Shown piece by piece: positions 34,129 through 44,443 of a DNA stretch of 64,000 nucleotides. Both the position numbers and the translations under genes were made by a program. How positions within the stretch are numbered: position 1 is the first letter of the stretch; each line of letters begins with the position of its first letter. Below the pieces are notes generated by a model. The model saw only the letters and a program-made list of their open reading frames with translations. It searched no databases and was not told where the DNA came from. The DNA comes from Acidobacteriota bacterium (lineage in GTDB: Bacteria > Acidobacteriota > Terriglobia > Acidiferrales > UBA7541): NCBI GenBank assembly GCA_003154775.1, contig PMES01000026.1:1-64000 (forward strand), read 5' to 3'.

Positions 34129-34932
34129 ATGCGCATTCTTTTCATAGGGGACATTGTGGGGTCGCCGGGGCGGCAGATCGTCCATGACCGGCTGGCTGAC
34201 CTGGTCGAGCAACGCCAGATTGACCTGGTGATTGCGAACGGGGAGAACTCCGCCTCGGGATTTGGGATTACGCCGCGCCTCGCTGAGGGCCTGCTCCAGA
34301 ATGGGATTGAGGTGCTGACCGGCGGAAACCATAGCTGGGACCGCAAGGAAATCCTGGAGTACATGCCGCACCAGCCGCGACTCTTGCGCCCGGCGAATTT
34401 CCCGGAAGGGAATCCGGGAACGGGCGTGTATGTGGGCACGGCAAAGAACGGCGTGAAATTCGCGGTGCTGAACCTGCAAGGGCGGATCTTTCTTCCGGCG
34501 ATCGATGATCCCTTCCGTAAAGCCGACAGCGAGCTAGGGAAACTCCCCGCGGATGTGACTTTCGTACTGGTGGACATGCACGGGGAAGCCACCAGCGAGA
34601 AAGTGGCGATGGGCTGGTATCTCGACGGCCGGGTCACCGCGGTCATTGGCACGCACACACACGTAGCTACCGCGGACGAGCGCGTCTTGCCAAACGGCAC
34701 CGCTTACATTACCGACGTGGGTATGACTGGGCCGCACGACGGCGTGATCGGCATGGACCGCGGCGGCATTCTCAAGAAGTTTCTGGATGCAATGCCGGCG
34801 CGCTTTGAGGTGGCGGCGGGCGACACCCAGTTGAATGCGGTGTTGATCGAAACGGATGATGCCGGGCCGCGCAATGAAGCGGGGCGCTTGCGCGCGAAGT
34901 CGATCGAACGCGTGCGCCTGCGCATCGACTAG
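34129..34932 (+). CDS. ymdB: YmdB-family metallophosphoesterase
   Basis: The 267-residue protein matches the YmdB family over its full length. Metal ligands fall at the same positions as in Bacillus: Asp8 (FIGDIVGSPG), Glu39-Asn40 (ANGEN), Asn67-His68 (GGNHSWD), His151 (VDMHGEATSEK), His176 and His178 (IGTHTHVATADE). The family hydrolyses 2',3'-cyclic nucleotides and influences biofilm and RNA decay in Bacillus. It starts after the tandem repeats and is followed by an unrelated secreted propeller. Elsewhere it often sits next to rny, which is absent here. Confidence 0.93.
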   Translation: MRILFIGDIVGSPGRQIVHDRLADLVEQRQIDLVIANGENSASGFGITPRLAEGLLQNGIEVLTGGNHSWDRKEILEYMPHQPRLLRPANFPEGNPGTGVYVGTAKNGVKFAVLNLQGRIFLPAIDDPFRKADSELGKLPADVTFVLVDMHGEATSEKVAMGWYLDGRVTAVIGTHTHVATADERVLPNGTAYITDVGMTGPHDGVIGMDRGGILKKFLDAMPARFEVAAGDTQLNAVLIETDDAGPRNEAGRLRAKSIERVRLRID

Positions 34933-35043
34933 GCCAGGTTATTGTCACCTTAGCGGCCTACGGGCCATCGCAAGGCATCTGGGGGGCTCCTGTGGTGCTG
35001 CGGGAGAGGCAACCACAGCGGTGTGGCTGCAATCTGAAAGATC

Positions 35044-36051
35044 ATGCGTAGAAATACGGAAAAATTCGTGGCGTGCGTCGCGGGATTGTGCCTCGCCAGC
35101 GTCCTGGGGGCCGTCGCTTCCCAGGTGGACGACCAACTGACCGCCCGCAAGCGCGTTTTCAAGCCCATCGGGCCGGGCCTGCGCACGGTGAAGCGCGGCC
35201 AAGACGGGAAATACTACGTGCTGGCGTCGCCCAGCGTGGGCGTGGCGGTTTTTGATGACAAGGAAAAGCAATTGACCGTGATCGGGGCGCCGACCGCGGC
35301 GGGCACCGAGAAGGCCGGGCGCGCCAGCATCGCCTTTGGCGAAGACTGCGACGTGGATGCCCAGGGAAATGTCTATGTCGTGGATCGCGGCGATAACCTG
35401 GTCACCGAGTTGGCTCCTGACGGTAAGCTGCTACGCTCGATCCATGTGAATGGGCCCGTTTCCGTGGCAGCACTGCCCGAGGGGGAAGTGGCGGTCAGCA
35501 CGCTGCACGGAGCGCACCTGGTGACCGTCTACGGACCGAATGGCAAGGTCGTCCGCGAGTTTGGGGAGCCCGAGGAATTTTCCTCGCGGCAGGAAATTAA
35601 CTGGCTTCTCAGCGAGGGTCGCCTGGGCACGGATGCGCAAGGACGGCTGTACTACGGCTATACCTTTCGCCCGGAACCTCTGGTGCGTCAATACGATCAG
35701 GCTGGTTACGCCGGGCTGGACTTTGAGTTTACCGGATTGGATGCCTTTCCGGAGGCGCAAGCGGCGCGCAAAGAGATCGACAAACAGGAAAAGAAACAGA
35801 CTCCCCCGTATTTCCTTGCGATCCTGACGGCATTTGGCGTGGACCCTGTGAGTGGAGAGGTTTGGATGGCCTTGCACAACACACTGCTCCATTTTGACAA
35901 GGAAGGGAATCGCCGCTCGGAGTATCAGATCTATACGCGCGAGGGAGCGCGGCTGGAAGCGAACACCATTTTGGTGGAGGAAAACCGCCTGTTGATCGGC
36001 GCGGACCCGCAAGGCGTCTTCGATTTCGAGCGGCCGGACCGAAAACACTGA
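35044..36051 (+). CDS. Secreted beta-propeller (NHL-like) protein
   Basis: The 335-residue protein has a signal peptide (hydrophobic 8-25, AVASQ cleavage) and repeating blades such as DCDVDAQGNVYVVDRGDNLVTELAPDGK and TDAQGRLYYGYTFRPEPLVRQYD, each with the Asp-rich turn and a YVxD-type strand. About six blades seem present. No catalytic residues are evident; such folds serve as scaffolds, lactonase-like enzymes or sensors. It precedes the dnaA regulatory region and seems independently transcribed. Confidence 0.75.
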   Translation: MRRNTEKFVACVAGLCLASVLGAVASQVDDQLTARKRVFKPIGPGLRTVKRGQDGKYYVLASPSVGVAVFDDKEKQLTVIGAPTAAGTEKAGRASIAFGEDCDVDAQGNVYVVDRGDNLVTELAPDGKLLRSIHVNGPVSVAALPEGEVAVSTLHGAHLVTVYGPNGKVVREFGEPEEFSSRQEINWLLSEGRLGTDAQGRLYYGYTFRPEPLVRQYDQAGYAGLDFEFTGLDAFPEAQAARKEIDKQEKKQTPPYFLAILTAFGVDPVSGEVWMALHNTLLHFDKEGNRRSEYQIYTREGARLEANTILVEENRLLIGADPQGVFDFERPDRKH

Positions 36052-36179
36052 AAGATTGCTGGAGATTTCCTCAGGGCTGCTTGCACAATTTCAGTGCATT
36101 GCAATCTGCCGCGAAAAAAATTCCGCGGAAATGCGCGGGAAAAGCGGGAAAATTTTGGTGCTTGCACAAAACCGGTGCT

Positions 36180-36432
36180 TGTGGAAAAGTTGTGAATGCC
36201 ATGTGAACGGCGGTGCAACCCTGCGCACATTTTTCGCTTGCTCCATCACGGACAGTGCGCGAGAATCCATCCCAGTTTCATAGCAAGTGGCACGAGGTCG
36301 GGGCTACTCTGAAAGGGCCGCGCGGGAATCCACGGGGCAGGTATCAATCGTTCCAGCGTGTGCACGAACTCCAAAGCGTGAAGCTTTAGGGCACAAAAAT
36401 GCTTTCCACAGCTTATTCACACCTGTGGAAAT
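36180..36432. promoter_or_regulatory. DnaA-box-like cluster upstream of dnaA
   Basis: Sites close to TTATCCACA: TTTTCCACA on the minus strand (36180-36188, one mismatch), CTTTCCACA (36402-36410, two), TTATTCACA (36413-36421, one) and ATTTCCACA on the minus strand (36424-36432, two). The last three are packed within 31 bp, 29 bp before the dnaA ATG. They could serve autoregulation of dnaA or be part of an origin. The rest of 36052-36460 shows no gene. Confidence 0.6.
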
Positions 36433-36460
36433 AGCTTAGGATTTGGTTTTTCCCATCACA

Positions 36461-37822
36461 ATGACTACCGCAACGCAACTCGGACGCGAGCGCGAAACAC
36501 AACAAAATGTCTGGGACAAGTTTCTGGAACTCAGCAAGTCCCGGATCAGCATCAATACCTACACCACCTGGTTCCAACCCACCCGGCTGAACCGCATGGA
36601 AGGGGAAACCCTTTTCATACAAATCCCCAGCACGGTCTTCCGCCAGGTGCTGACGCGCACTTACGGCGAGATTGTGAAGGCGGTGTTCCACCAGATGGGC
36701 ACGCCCAACATGAAGGTGCAATACGTTTGCACCGAGGAAGAGCCCGTGCAGGCTGCGCCCGCGGCGATTGCCGCGAAGCAGTCCAAGCTCGATTTCGAGA
36801 GCAGCGACCACCAGTTGAATCTGCGGTACACGTTCGACACCTTCGTGGTCGGGAAGTCCAACGAGTTTGCGCACGCCGCTTCCCGCGCGGTCGCAGAGCA
36901 GCCTTCCAAGGCCTACAACCCGCTCTTCCTGTATGGTGGCGTGGGTATGGGCAAGACCCATTTGATGCATGCCATCGGGCACCTGATCAAGAAGCGCAAC
37001 CCGGCCATGCGCCTGAGTTATGTCAGCGCGGAGAAGTTCACCATTGAGGTCATTAATTCGCTGCGTTTTGACCGCATGATCAGCTTCCGCGACAGGTTCC
37101 ACACCGTCGATGTGCTGCTGGTGGACGATATCCAGTTCATTGCCGGCAAGGAGCGCACCCAGGAAGAGTTCTTCCATACCTTCAACGCCCTGTATGAGCA
37201 GCAGAAGCAGATCGTGATTTCTTCCGATTGTCTGCCGAAGGACATCAATTCAATCGAAGAGCGCCTGCGCTCGCGATTCGAGTGGGGCTTGATCGCCGAT
37301 ATCCAGCCGCCGGACCTGGAAACGAAGATCGCCATCCTCCAGAAAAAAGCGGAGAACGACCGCTTTAACCTGCCCGATGATGTGGCGGAGTACATCGCGC
37401 GGGCGATTAAGTCCAACGTCCGCGAGCTCGAGGGGGCGCTGACGCGCCTGATGGCTTACGCTTCGCTGACCGGCACGGTCGTCTCTTTGGCCACGGCCCA
37501 GCAGGTGTTGCGCAACATCATCGCTTCGCAGGAGAAGCGCGTCACCATCGACCTGATCCAGAAGCGCGTCAGCGAACACTTCAACCTGCGCGAGCAGGAC
37601 TTGAAGGTGAGGAGCAACACCCGCGCCATCGCTTTCCCTCGCCAGGTGGCCATGTACATCGTGAAGCAGTTGACCACGGCATCGCTTCCGGAAATTGGCC
37701 GGCAGTTCGGCGGGAAGCATCACACCACGGTGCTGCATTCGATCAACAAGATCGAGGAGTTGCGCCGTTCGGACAAGGATCTGAACCGCACGATTACACG
37801 ATTGATGGACGCGTTGCAGTAG
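36461..37822 (+). CDS. dnaA: Chromosomal replication initiator protein DnaA
   Basis: The 453-residue protein has domain I (VWDKFLELSKSRISINTYTTWF), a short linker, the AAA+ core with Walker A GGVGMGKTHLMHAIGH, Walker B VLLVDDIQFIAGKE and sensor RLRSRFEWGL, and the C-terminal DNA-binding helix-turn-helix with PEIGRQFGGKHHTTVLHSINKIEE. It binds DnaA boxes and opens the origin. The ATG at 36461 is used; a TTG at 36443 has no advantage. A strong bidirectional terminator follows at 37845. Confidence 0.99.
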   Translation: MTTATQLGRERETQQNVWDKFLELSKSRISINTYTTWFQPTRLNRMEGETLFIQIPSTVFRQVLTRTYGEIVKAVFHQMGTPNMKVQYVCTEEEPVQAAPAAIAAKQSKLDFESSDHQLNLRYTFDTFVVGKSNEFAHAASRAVAEQPSKAYNPLFLYGGVGMGKTHLMHAIGHLIKKRNPAMRLSYVSAEKFTIEVINSLRFDRMISFRDRFHTVDVLLVDDIQFIAGKERTQEEFFHTFNALYEQQKQIVISSDCLPKDINSIEERLRSRFEWGLIADIQPPDLETKIAILQKKAENDRFNLPDDVAEYIARAIKSNVRELEGALTRLMAYASLTGTVVSLATAQQVLRNIIASQEKRVTIDLIQKRVSEHFNLREQDLKVRSNTRAIAFPRQVAMYIVKQLTTASLPEIGRQFGGKHHTTVLHSINKIEELRRSDKDLNRTITRLMDALQ

Positions 37823-37844
37823 AAGCGTTTCTTCCCTCTCCATA

Positions 37845-37885
37845 AAAAGGAAAAGACCCACGGGTGCCGTGGGTTTTTTCCTTTT
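37845..37885. terminator. Bidirectional intrinsic terminator after dnaA
   Basis: AAAAGGAAAAGACCCACGG pairs with CCGTGGGTTTTTTCCTTTT around a short loop. The T-run on each strand makes it work for dnaA and for the convergent SDR gene ending at 37945. Confidence 0.92.
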
Positions 37886-37944
37886 AAAGATGGCCATGGC
37901 GTTGGGACCGGGGCAAGTTGGGGAGCTCGACTAAACCAATCGCG

Positions 37945-38655
37945 TTACCATGGCCGTGGCACGCCGTCGTGCCCCAGAAACTTCCCGGAAATTTCCATCG
38001 GCTTGCCGGCGAGCACTTTGCGCATTCCTGCGATGCTTTCCTGGGGCGAAAGTGGCGCGTGGGCGCCGCCCATGTCGGTCTTGACCCAGCCCGGGTCAAG
38101 CAGCACGACGCTGATGCCGCGCGGCTCCAGCTCTTTTGCGAGAATGGATAGGGCCATGTTCAGAGCCGTCTTGCTGCTGCGGTATTGGTAGGACGTGCCG
38201 GCCTGCGCCACCGAACCACCCTGCACGCCGCACAGCAAGCTCAATGACGTGGAGATGGCGGCAATCTGCTTGCGTTGACTGGCCGCAACGTTTTCGAGTA
38301 ACGCCTCCGTGACGCGCATGACCCCGAAAAGATTCGTCTCCATGGCCTCGCGCCAGCCATCGTAATCGATTTCGCCAATATGCTGGCCTTCGCGCGGGTA
38401 AATGCCCGAACTGTGCAGCAGCACGTCGATGGGCTTGCCGTCCAATTTGTCGGCAAGATCCTGCACGAACTCTTCATCTGTGACGTCCAGACGATGTAGC
38501 CCAACTGTGGGATGTTGCGCGGCAAGTTGCTTCAGGTCCGCGCTCATTTCTGGTTGCCGGGACGCTGCCAGCACCTCCCATCCGTCGGCGGCGTATTGAT
38601 GGGCAAACTCAAGACCCAGACCGCGGTTGGCACCTGTGATCAGGATGGTAGACAT
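37945..38655 (-). CDS. Short-chain dehydrogenase/reductase (carbonyl-reductase-like)
   Basis: The 236-residue protein starts MSTILITGANRGLGLEFAHQ with the NAD(P)-binding GANRGLG, has LLHSSGIYP in place of NNAG, a Ser in AISTSLSLL and the YRSSK catalytic Tyr/Lys. The C-terminus (LDPGWVKTDMGG) is typical of SDRs of the C-factor/sniffer group. GAGGAG lies 11 bases before the ATG at 38655. It converges on dnaA and separates dnaA from dnaN, an unusual place for a metabolic gene. Substrate unknown. Confidence 0.9.
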   Translation of the reverse strand: MSTILITGANRGLGLEFAHQYAADGWEVLAASRQPEMSADLKQLAAQHPTVGLHRLDVTDEEFVQDLADKLDGKPIDVLLHSSGIYPREGQHIGEIDYDGWREAMETNLFGVMRVTEALLENVAASQRKQIAAISTSLSLLCGVQGGSVAQAGTSYQYRSSKTALNMALSILAKELEPRGISVVLLDPGWVKTDMGGAHAPLSPQESIAGMRKVLAGKPMEISGKFLGHDGVPRPW

Positions 38656-39201
38656 GATTACGAACTCCTCGGCTCTAAGTGGGAGCTCCTCCATGCATTG
38701 GGAAAATTGTGCACGGCATCAGGAAAATGTATATCTGGCTCTTTCCATTAGATACTGCGCGAGGAAAATTGTCACTAGAACATCGCAAGGAGAAGCTGTG
38801 AACTACGCGTGGGAAAGATGCGGATAAACTGTGATGGGATATGCAACGAATCCGTGTAATCCGCGGACACCGCAGACTTTTCCAACGATCCGCAGGGAAT
38901 TCCACTTGACAGTTGTCAAAGAAATTGCAGGCAGGGCTATACCAATGAGGGTTTTCCACCAATCCACAGCAGTCATCATCATAACAAGCTATAGAATTAA
39001 ATTTTATTGGATGAGAGATTGTGAAAGAAGTTATAGCTGTGAATAAAGAGCCGCGGGCAGGTACTTAAACGGCGATCAGGTAGTGCCTGGACCTCTCCTT
39101 AAAAGCCACTATTTCCACAGAGAATCCACTACAGGCGGCCTTTATACTTTGCGAAAAAACGAGTACAGTACGCTAGCGGGCAAACTTGACGGGGGAAATG
39201 A
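38656..39201. other. oriC: Candidate replication origin (oriC) in the dnaA-dnaN gap
   Basis: The stretch is AT-rich for this genome, with ATAACAAGCTATAGAATTAA and ATTTTATTGG at 38981-39010 as a possible unwinding element. DnaA-box-like sites are TTTTCCACC (38952), CAATCCACA (38960), TTATTCACA on the minus strand (39038-39046) and ATTTCCACA (39111-39119); none is perfect. No convincing gene lies inside. The setting next to dnaA, dnaN, gyrB and gyrA supports an origin; the strand-composition switch needed to prove it was not computed. Confidence 0.5.
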
Positions 39202-40353
39202 ATGACCGCAATGGGAACCGCGCGCGAGGAAAGCCAAGCAATGGAATTCAGCGTAACGAAATCGGTGTTGCTCAATGAACTCACGACGACACAAGGTGTG
39301 GTGGAGCGCAAGACCACCATTCCCATTCTCTCCAACCTACTGCTGGAGGCAAAAGGCAACCGCCTGACGATCACGGCGACAGACCTTGAGCTGAGCGTGC
39401 GCACCTCTTGCGAAGCTAACATCAAGAAAGAAGGCGCGGGGACGATCCCGGCCAAGAAGCTTCTGGAGCTCGTTCGTCTTCTCCCTGAGGGCGAGATCAA
39501 GTTCAAGCTACTCGACAATCATTGGGTCGAAATTGTCAGCGAGAAGAAAAAATATAAACTAGTCGGCATGGCCAAGGAAAATTTCCCCGCTCTCCCGGTG
39601 ATGCCGCACACCCTGGTGAACATTCCCGCCGTCGTCCTGGAAAACCTGATCAGGAAGACCAAATTCGCGATTTCCATGGAAGAGTCCCGCTATACCCTAA
39701 ACGGCGGCCTCCTGATTCTCAAACCGGACACGTTGGCGATGGTTGCCACCGACGGGCACCGCCTGGCGCTTGCGGAAACGGATCAGAAACTCGCCGGACT
39801 CAACGGCGAAGTGCGCGTCCTGATTCCGAAGAAAGCCATGGATGAAGTGGAAAAACTCTCCAACGCCGCCGGCTCCGATGCGCAAATGGAGTTTGCGAAG
39901 GATGAAAGCCACCTATTCTTCCAGGTGGGCCATCGTCTGCTGATTTCGCGGATACTCACCGGGCAATTCCCAAATTACGAGGCGGTGCTGCCGCGCGAAA
40001 ACAACAAGACTGTCGCGCTGGAACGCGCGGAATTGAGCGATGCGGTGCGCCGCGTGTCGCAACTCGCCGACCAGCGATCGCACGCCGTGAAACTCTCGGT
40101 CTCGACGGAAGGCGTGGAAATTTCCGCTTCCAGCCCGGAATACGGCGAAGCGAAAGAAATCATCGAGAAAGAGTACAAAGGCGATCCCATTGCCATCGGA
40201 TTCAATTCCAGCTACATGCTGGATTTTCTGGCCGCCGCCGCGGACGGGCCGATCAGCATCGAGCTGAAGGATGAACAGTCCGCCGGGCAGATGCGCCCCC
40301 TGGCGGATGACAACTATCGCTACCGCTACGTCATCATGCCCATGCGCATTTGA
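39202..40353 (+). CDS. dnaN: DNA polymerase III beta sliding clamp
   Basis: The 383-residue protein has the three clamp repeats: EFSVTKSVLLNELTTTQGVVERKTTIPILSNLLLEA, the central ALVNIPAVVLENLIRKTKFAIS and the C-terminal YRYVIMPMRI hydrophobic end used for partner binding. It forms the ring that holds polymerase III on DNA. A GGGGG site 7 bases before the ATG at 39202 supports this start; MEFSVTKS at 39241 is an alternative. Its downstream neighbour is not recF, as usually expected, but an ORF6N gene. Confidence 0.98.
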   Translation: MTAMGTAREESQAMEFSVTKSVLLNELTTTQGVVERKTTIPILSNLLLEAKGNRLTITATDLELSVRTSCEANIKKEGAGTIPAKKLLELVRLLPEGEIKFKLLDNHWVEIVSEKKKYKLVGMAKENFPALPVMPHTLVNIPAVVLENLIRKTKFAISMEESRYTLNGGLLILKPDTLAMVATDGHRLALAETDQKLAGLNGEVRVLIPKKAMDEVEKLSNAAGSDAQMEFAKDESHLFFQVGHRLLISRILTGQFPNYEAVLPRENNKTVALERAELSDAVRRVSQLADQRSHAVKLSVSTEGVEISASSPEYGEAKEIIEKEYKGDPIAIGFNSSYMLDFLAAAADGPISIELKDEQSAGQMRPLADDNYRYRYVIMPMRI

Positions 40354-40376
40354 TGCGCTTTTCGGCCGGCGAAGCC

Positions 40377-40411
40377 GAGACTTGAAATCGAAGTTTGTGA
40401 TTTCAAGTCTC
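40377..40411. promoter_or_regulatory. Perfect 13-bp inverted repeat before the ORF6N gene
   Basis: GAGACTTGAAATC (40377-40389) and GATTTCAAGTCTC (40399-40411) are exact reverse complements, 9 bases apart, 20 bp before the ATG at 40431. A near copy lies inside the coding region at 40639-40667. It could be an operator for the ORF6N protein or an RNA hairpin. Confidence 0.75.
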
Positions 40412-40430
40412 ATTGCTATATAGTCGTAAA

Positions 40431-40976
40431 ATGAAGTCCAAAATCAGTAAACAGATCTTCCCCCGCGACCACATTGAACAGAAGATTCACTTTCTTCGCG
40501 GTCAAAAAGTGATACTCAGTTCCGACCTCGCACTCTTGTACTCCGTTCCCGTAAAGGCTCTCGTGCAGGCGGTTAAGCGCAATGAATCGCGTTTCCCCGA
40601 AGACTTCCTGTCTCAGCTCAATTCGGAAAAGATGAAAGACTTGAAGTCACAATCTGTGACTTCAAGTTGGGGAGGGGCCCGCAGGGCGAGGCCGTACGCG
40701 TTCACGGAACAGGGTGTGGCCATGCTGTCGAGCGTTTTGCGCAGTGACCGCGCCGTGCAGGTCAACATCGCCATCATGCGTGCGTTTGTGCAATTGCGAA
40801 GCATGCTGGCCACACACGAGGAGTTGCGGCGAAAAATCGAGGAAATGGAGCGCAAATACGACGGCAGATTTCATGCGGTTTTCGCCACCATCAAGCGGAT
40901 GTTGGAGACGCCCATTCCGCCGAGAAGAGCAATCGGATTCCACTCGGTGCCTGATTGCAAAAGGCGCGAGAAGTGA
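40431..40976 (+). CDS. ORF6N-domain DNA-binding protein (KilA-N-related)
   Basis: The 181-residue protein has the ORF6N core: IHFLRGQKVILSSDLALLYSVP, then KRNESRFPEDFLSQL, the Arg-rich region, and YAFTEQGVAMLSSVLRSDRAVQVNIAIMRAFV, followed by a helical tail. Such genes are found in phages, plasmids and chromosomal islands and are thought to bind DNA. The ATG has only a weak ribosome site (CGTAAAATG). The coding region contains the palindrome at 40639-40667 (residues DLKSQSVTSS). It sits where recF is normally found between dnaN and gyrB. Confidence 0.88.
   Translation: MKSKISKQIFPRDHIEQKIHFLRGQKVILSSDLALLYSVPVKALVQAVKRNESRFPEDFLSQLNSEKMKDLKSQSVTSSWGGARRARPYAFTEQGVAMLSSVLRSDRAVQVNIAIMRAFVQLRSMLATHEELRRKIEEMERKYDGRFHAVFATIKRMLETPIPPRRAIGFHSVPDCKRREK
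40639..40667. repeat. Palindrome inside the ORF6N gene
   Basis: ACTTGAAGTCACA (40639-40651) and TGTGACTTCAAGT (40655-40667) are exact reverse complements with a 3-base centre. The arms resemble those of the promoter palindrome (ACTTGAAATC/GATTTCAAGT). It encodes an in-frame segment, so it does not break the gene. Confidence 0.8.
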
Positions 40977-43812
<2,836 letters not shown>

Positions 43813-43847
43813 GGAGAAGCGAAAATCGACAGCACGCTGGAGGAAAA

Positions 43848-43994
43848 ATGCCAAAAGGGAAACGCATGAAGCCCAAGGCAACAGGTGGCAAGATCACGAA
43901 GGTAAAAGTGGGCCCTGAATGGACAACTATCACGCTCCGGCTGAACACCAAACGATTAAAGCACGTCTTGAATGACATGAAATTGTCGGACTGA
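43848..43994 (+). CDS. Small basic protein of unknown function, 48 residues
   Basis: A textbook GGAGGAAAA lies immediately before ATG 43848. The frame encodes MPKGKRMKPKATGGKITKVK at the start and a positively charged C-terminal half (TLRLNTKRLKHVLNDMKLSD) likely to form a beta-hairpin plus helix. Its stop is 10 bp before the next small gene and 35 bp separate it from gyrB, so co-transcription with gyrB is likely. No family is recognised. Gene order resembles a small operon of two unknown proteins between the gyrase subunits. Confidence 0.55.
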   Translation: MPKGKRMKPKATGGKITKVKVGPEWTTITLRLNTKRLKHVLNDMKLSD

Positions 43995-44004
43995 TCACGG
44001 GACC

Positions 44005-44256
44005 GTGATTTATCAAATCGGATGGACGACATTGCCGGGCTTGCACGGGCTGAACGTGAGCGAATTCCGCGCCACACCGACGGCTACGCCGGACAACGAA
44101 AGAGGCGTTGCGCTCAACTTTGCTGATGATGAGGAGCGCGATTCGTTTTTGCGGCTGATTGAAGCGGAGTTTGCGGCGCGGCGATTTACCAACGCCGCCG
44201 ATGCGTTCGATAGCGTGAAGGCGTATGTGCTCGATCGCGCGAGCAAACGAGTTTAG
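44005..44256 (+). CDS. Small hypothetical protein, 83 residues
   Basis: The frame begins at GTG 44005 (MIYQIGWTTLPGLHGLN) and has the local GC-rich third positions of real genes. It looks like a small alpha/beta fold with a C-terminal helical part (ADAFDSVKAYVLDRAS). No membrane segment or Cys. The ribosome site (CGGGA) is weak, so translation may be coupled to the preceding 48-residue gene. Function unknown; an accessory protein or toxin-antitoxin partner is possible but unsupported. Confidence 0.55.
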   Translation: MIYQIGWTTLPGLHGLNVSEFRATPTATPDNERGVALNFADDEERDSFLRLIEAEFAARRFTNAADAFDSVKAYVLDRASKRV

Positions 44257-44259
44257 GTT

Positions 44260-44360
44260 GTCATCCTGAGCGAAGCGAAGGATCTCAATCCATGCTTGAG
44301 CTAGGTTGAAGCTGGGGTTGAGGTTCTTCGGGCTGCAAAGAACGCAGCCCTCAGAATGAC
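44260..44360. repeat. MITE-like 101-bp element (R2-related) before gyrA
   Basis: The ends GTCATCCTGAG (44260-44270) and CTCAGAATGAC (44350-44360) are inverted with one mismatch. The left end continues CGAAGCGAAGGATCT, and the inside has an AGGTTCTTCGGGCTGCAAAGAACG hairpin-like part. Such GTCATCCTGAG elements are common in soil bacterial genomes. It separates the small genes from gyrA. Confidence 0.75.
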
Positions 44361-44443
44361 ACGCTAAGAGTGGGGAAAGCCCCGGAAACGGGCAATACGA
44401 GGTTTCTGCAGTTTCCGCCCGGAAGCGGGCGACACAGCGAGGA

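Noticed and set aside
34933-35043. tRNA-like folding in the ymdB downstream spacer
   Set aside because: No cloverleaf with TTCNANNC and matching acceptor arms was found. No tRNA gene was found anywhere in the window by eye.
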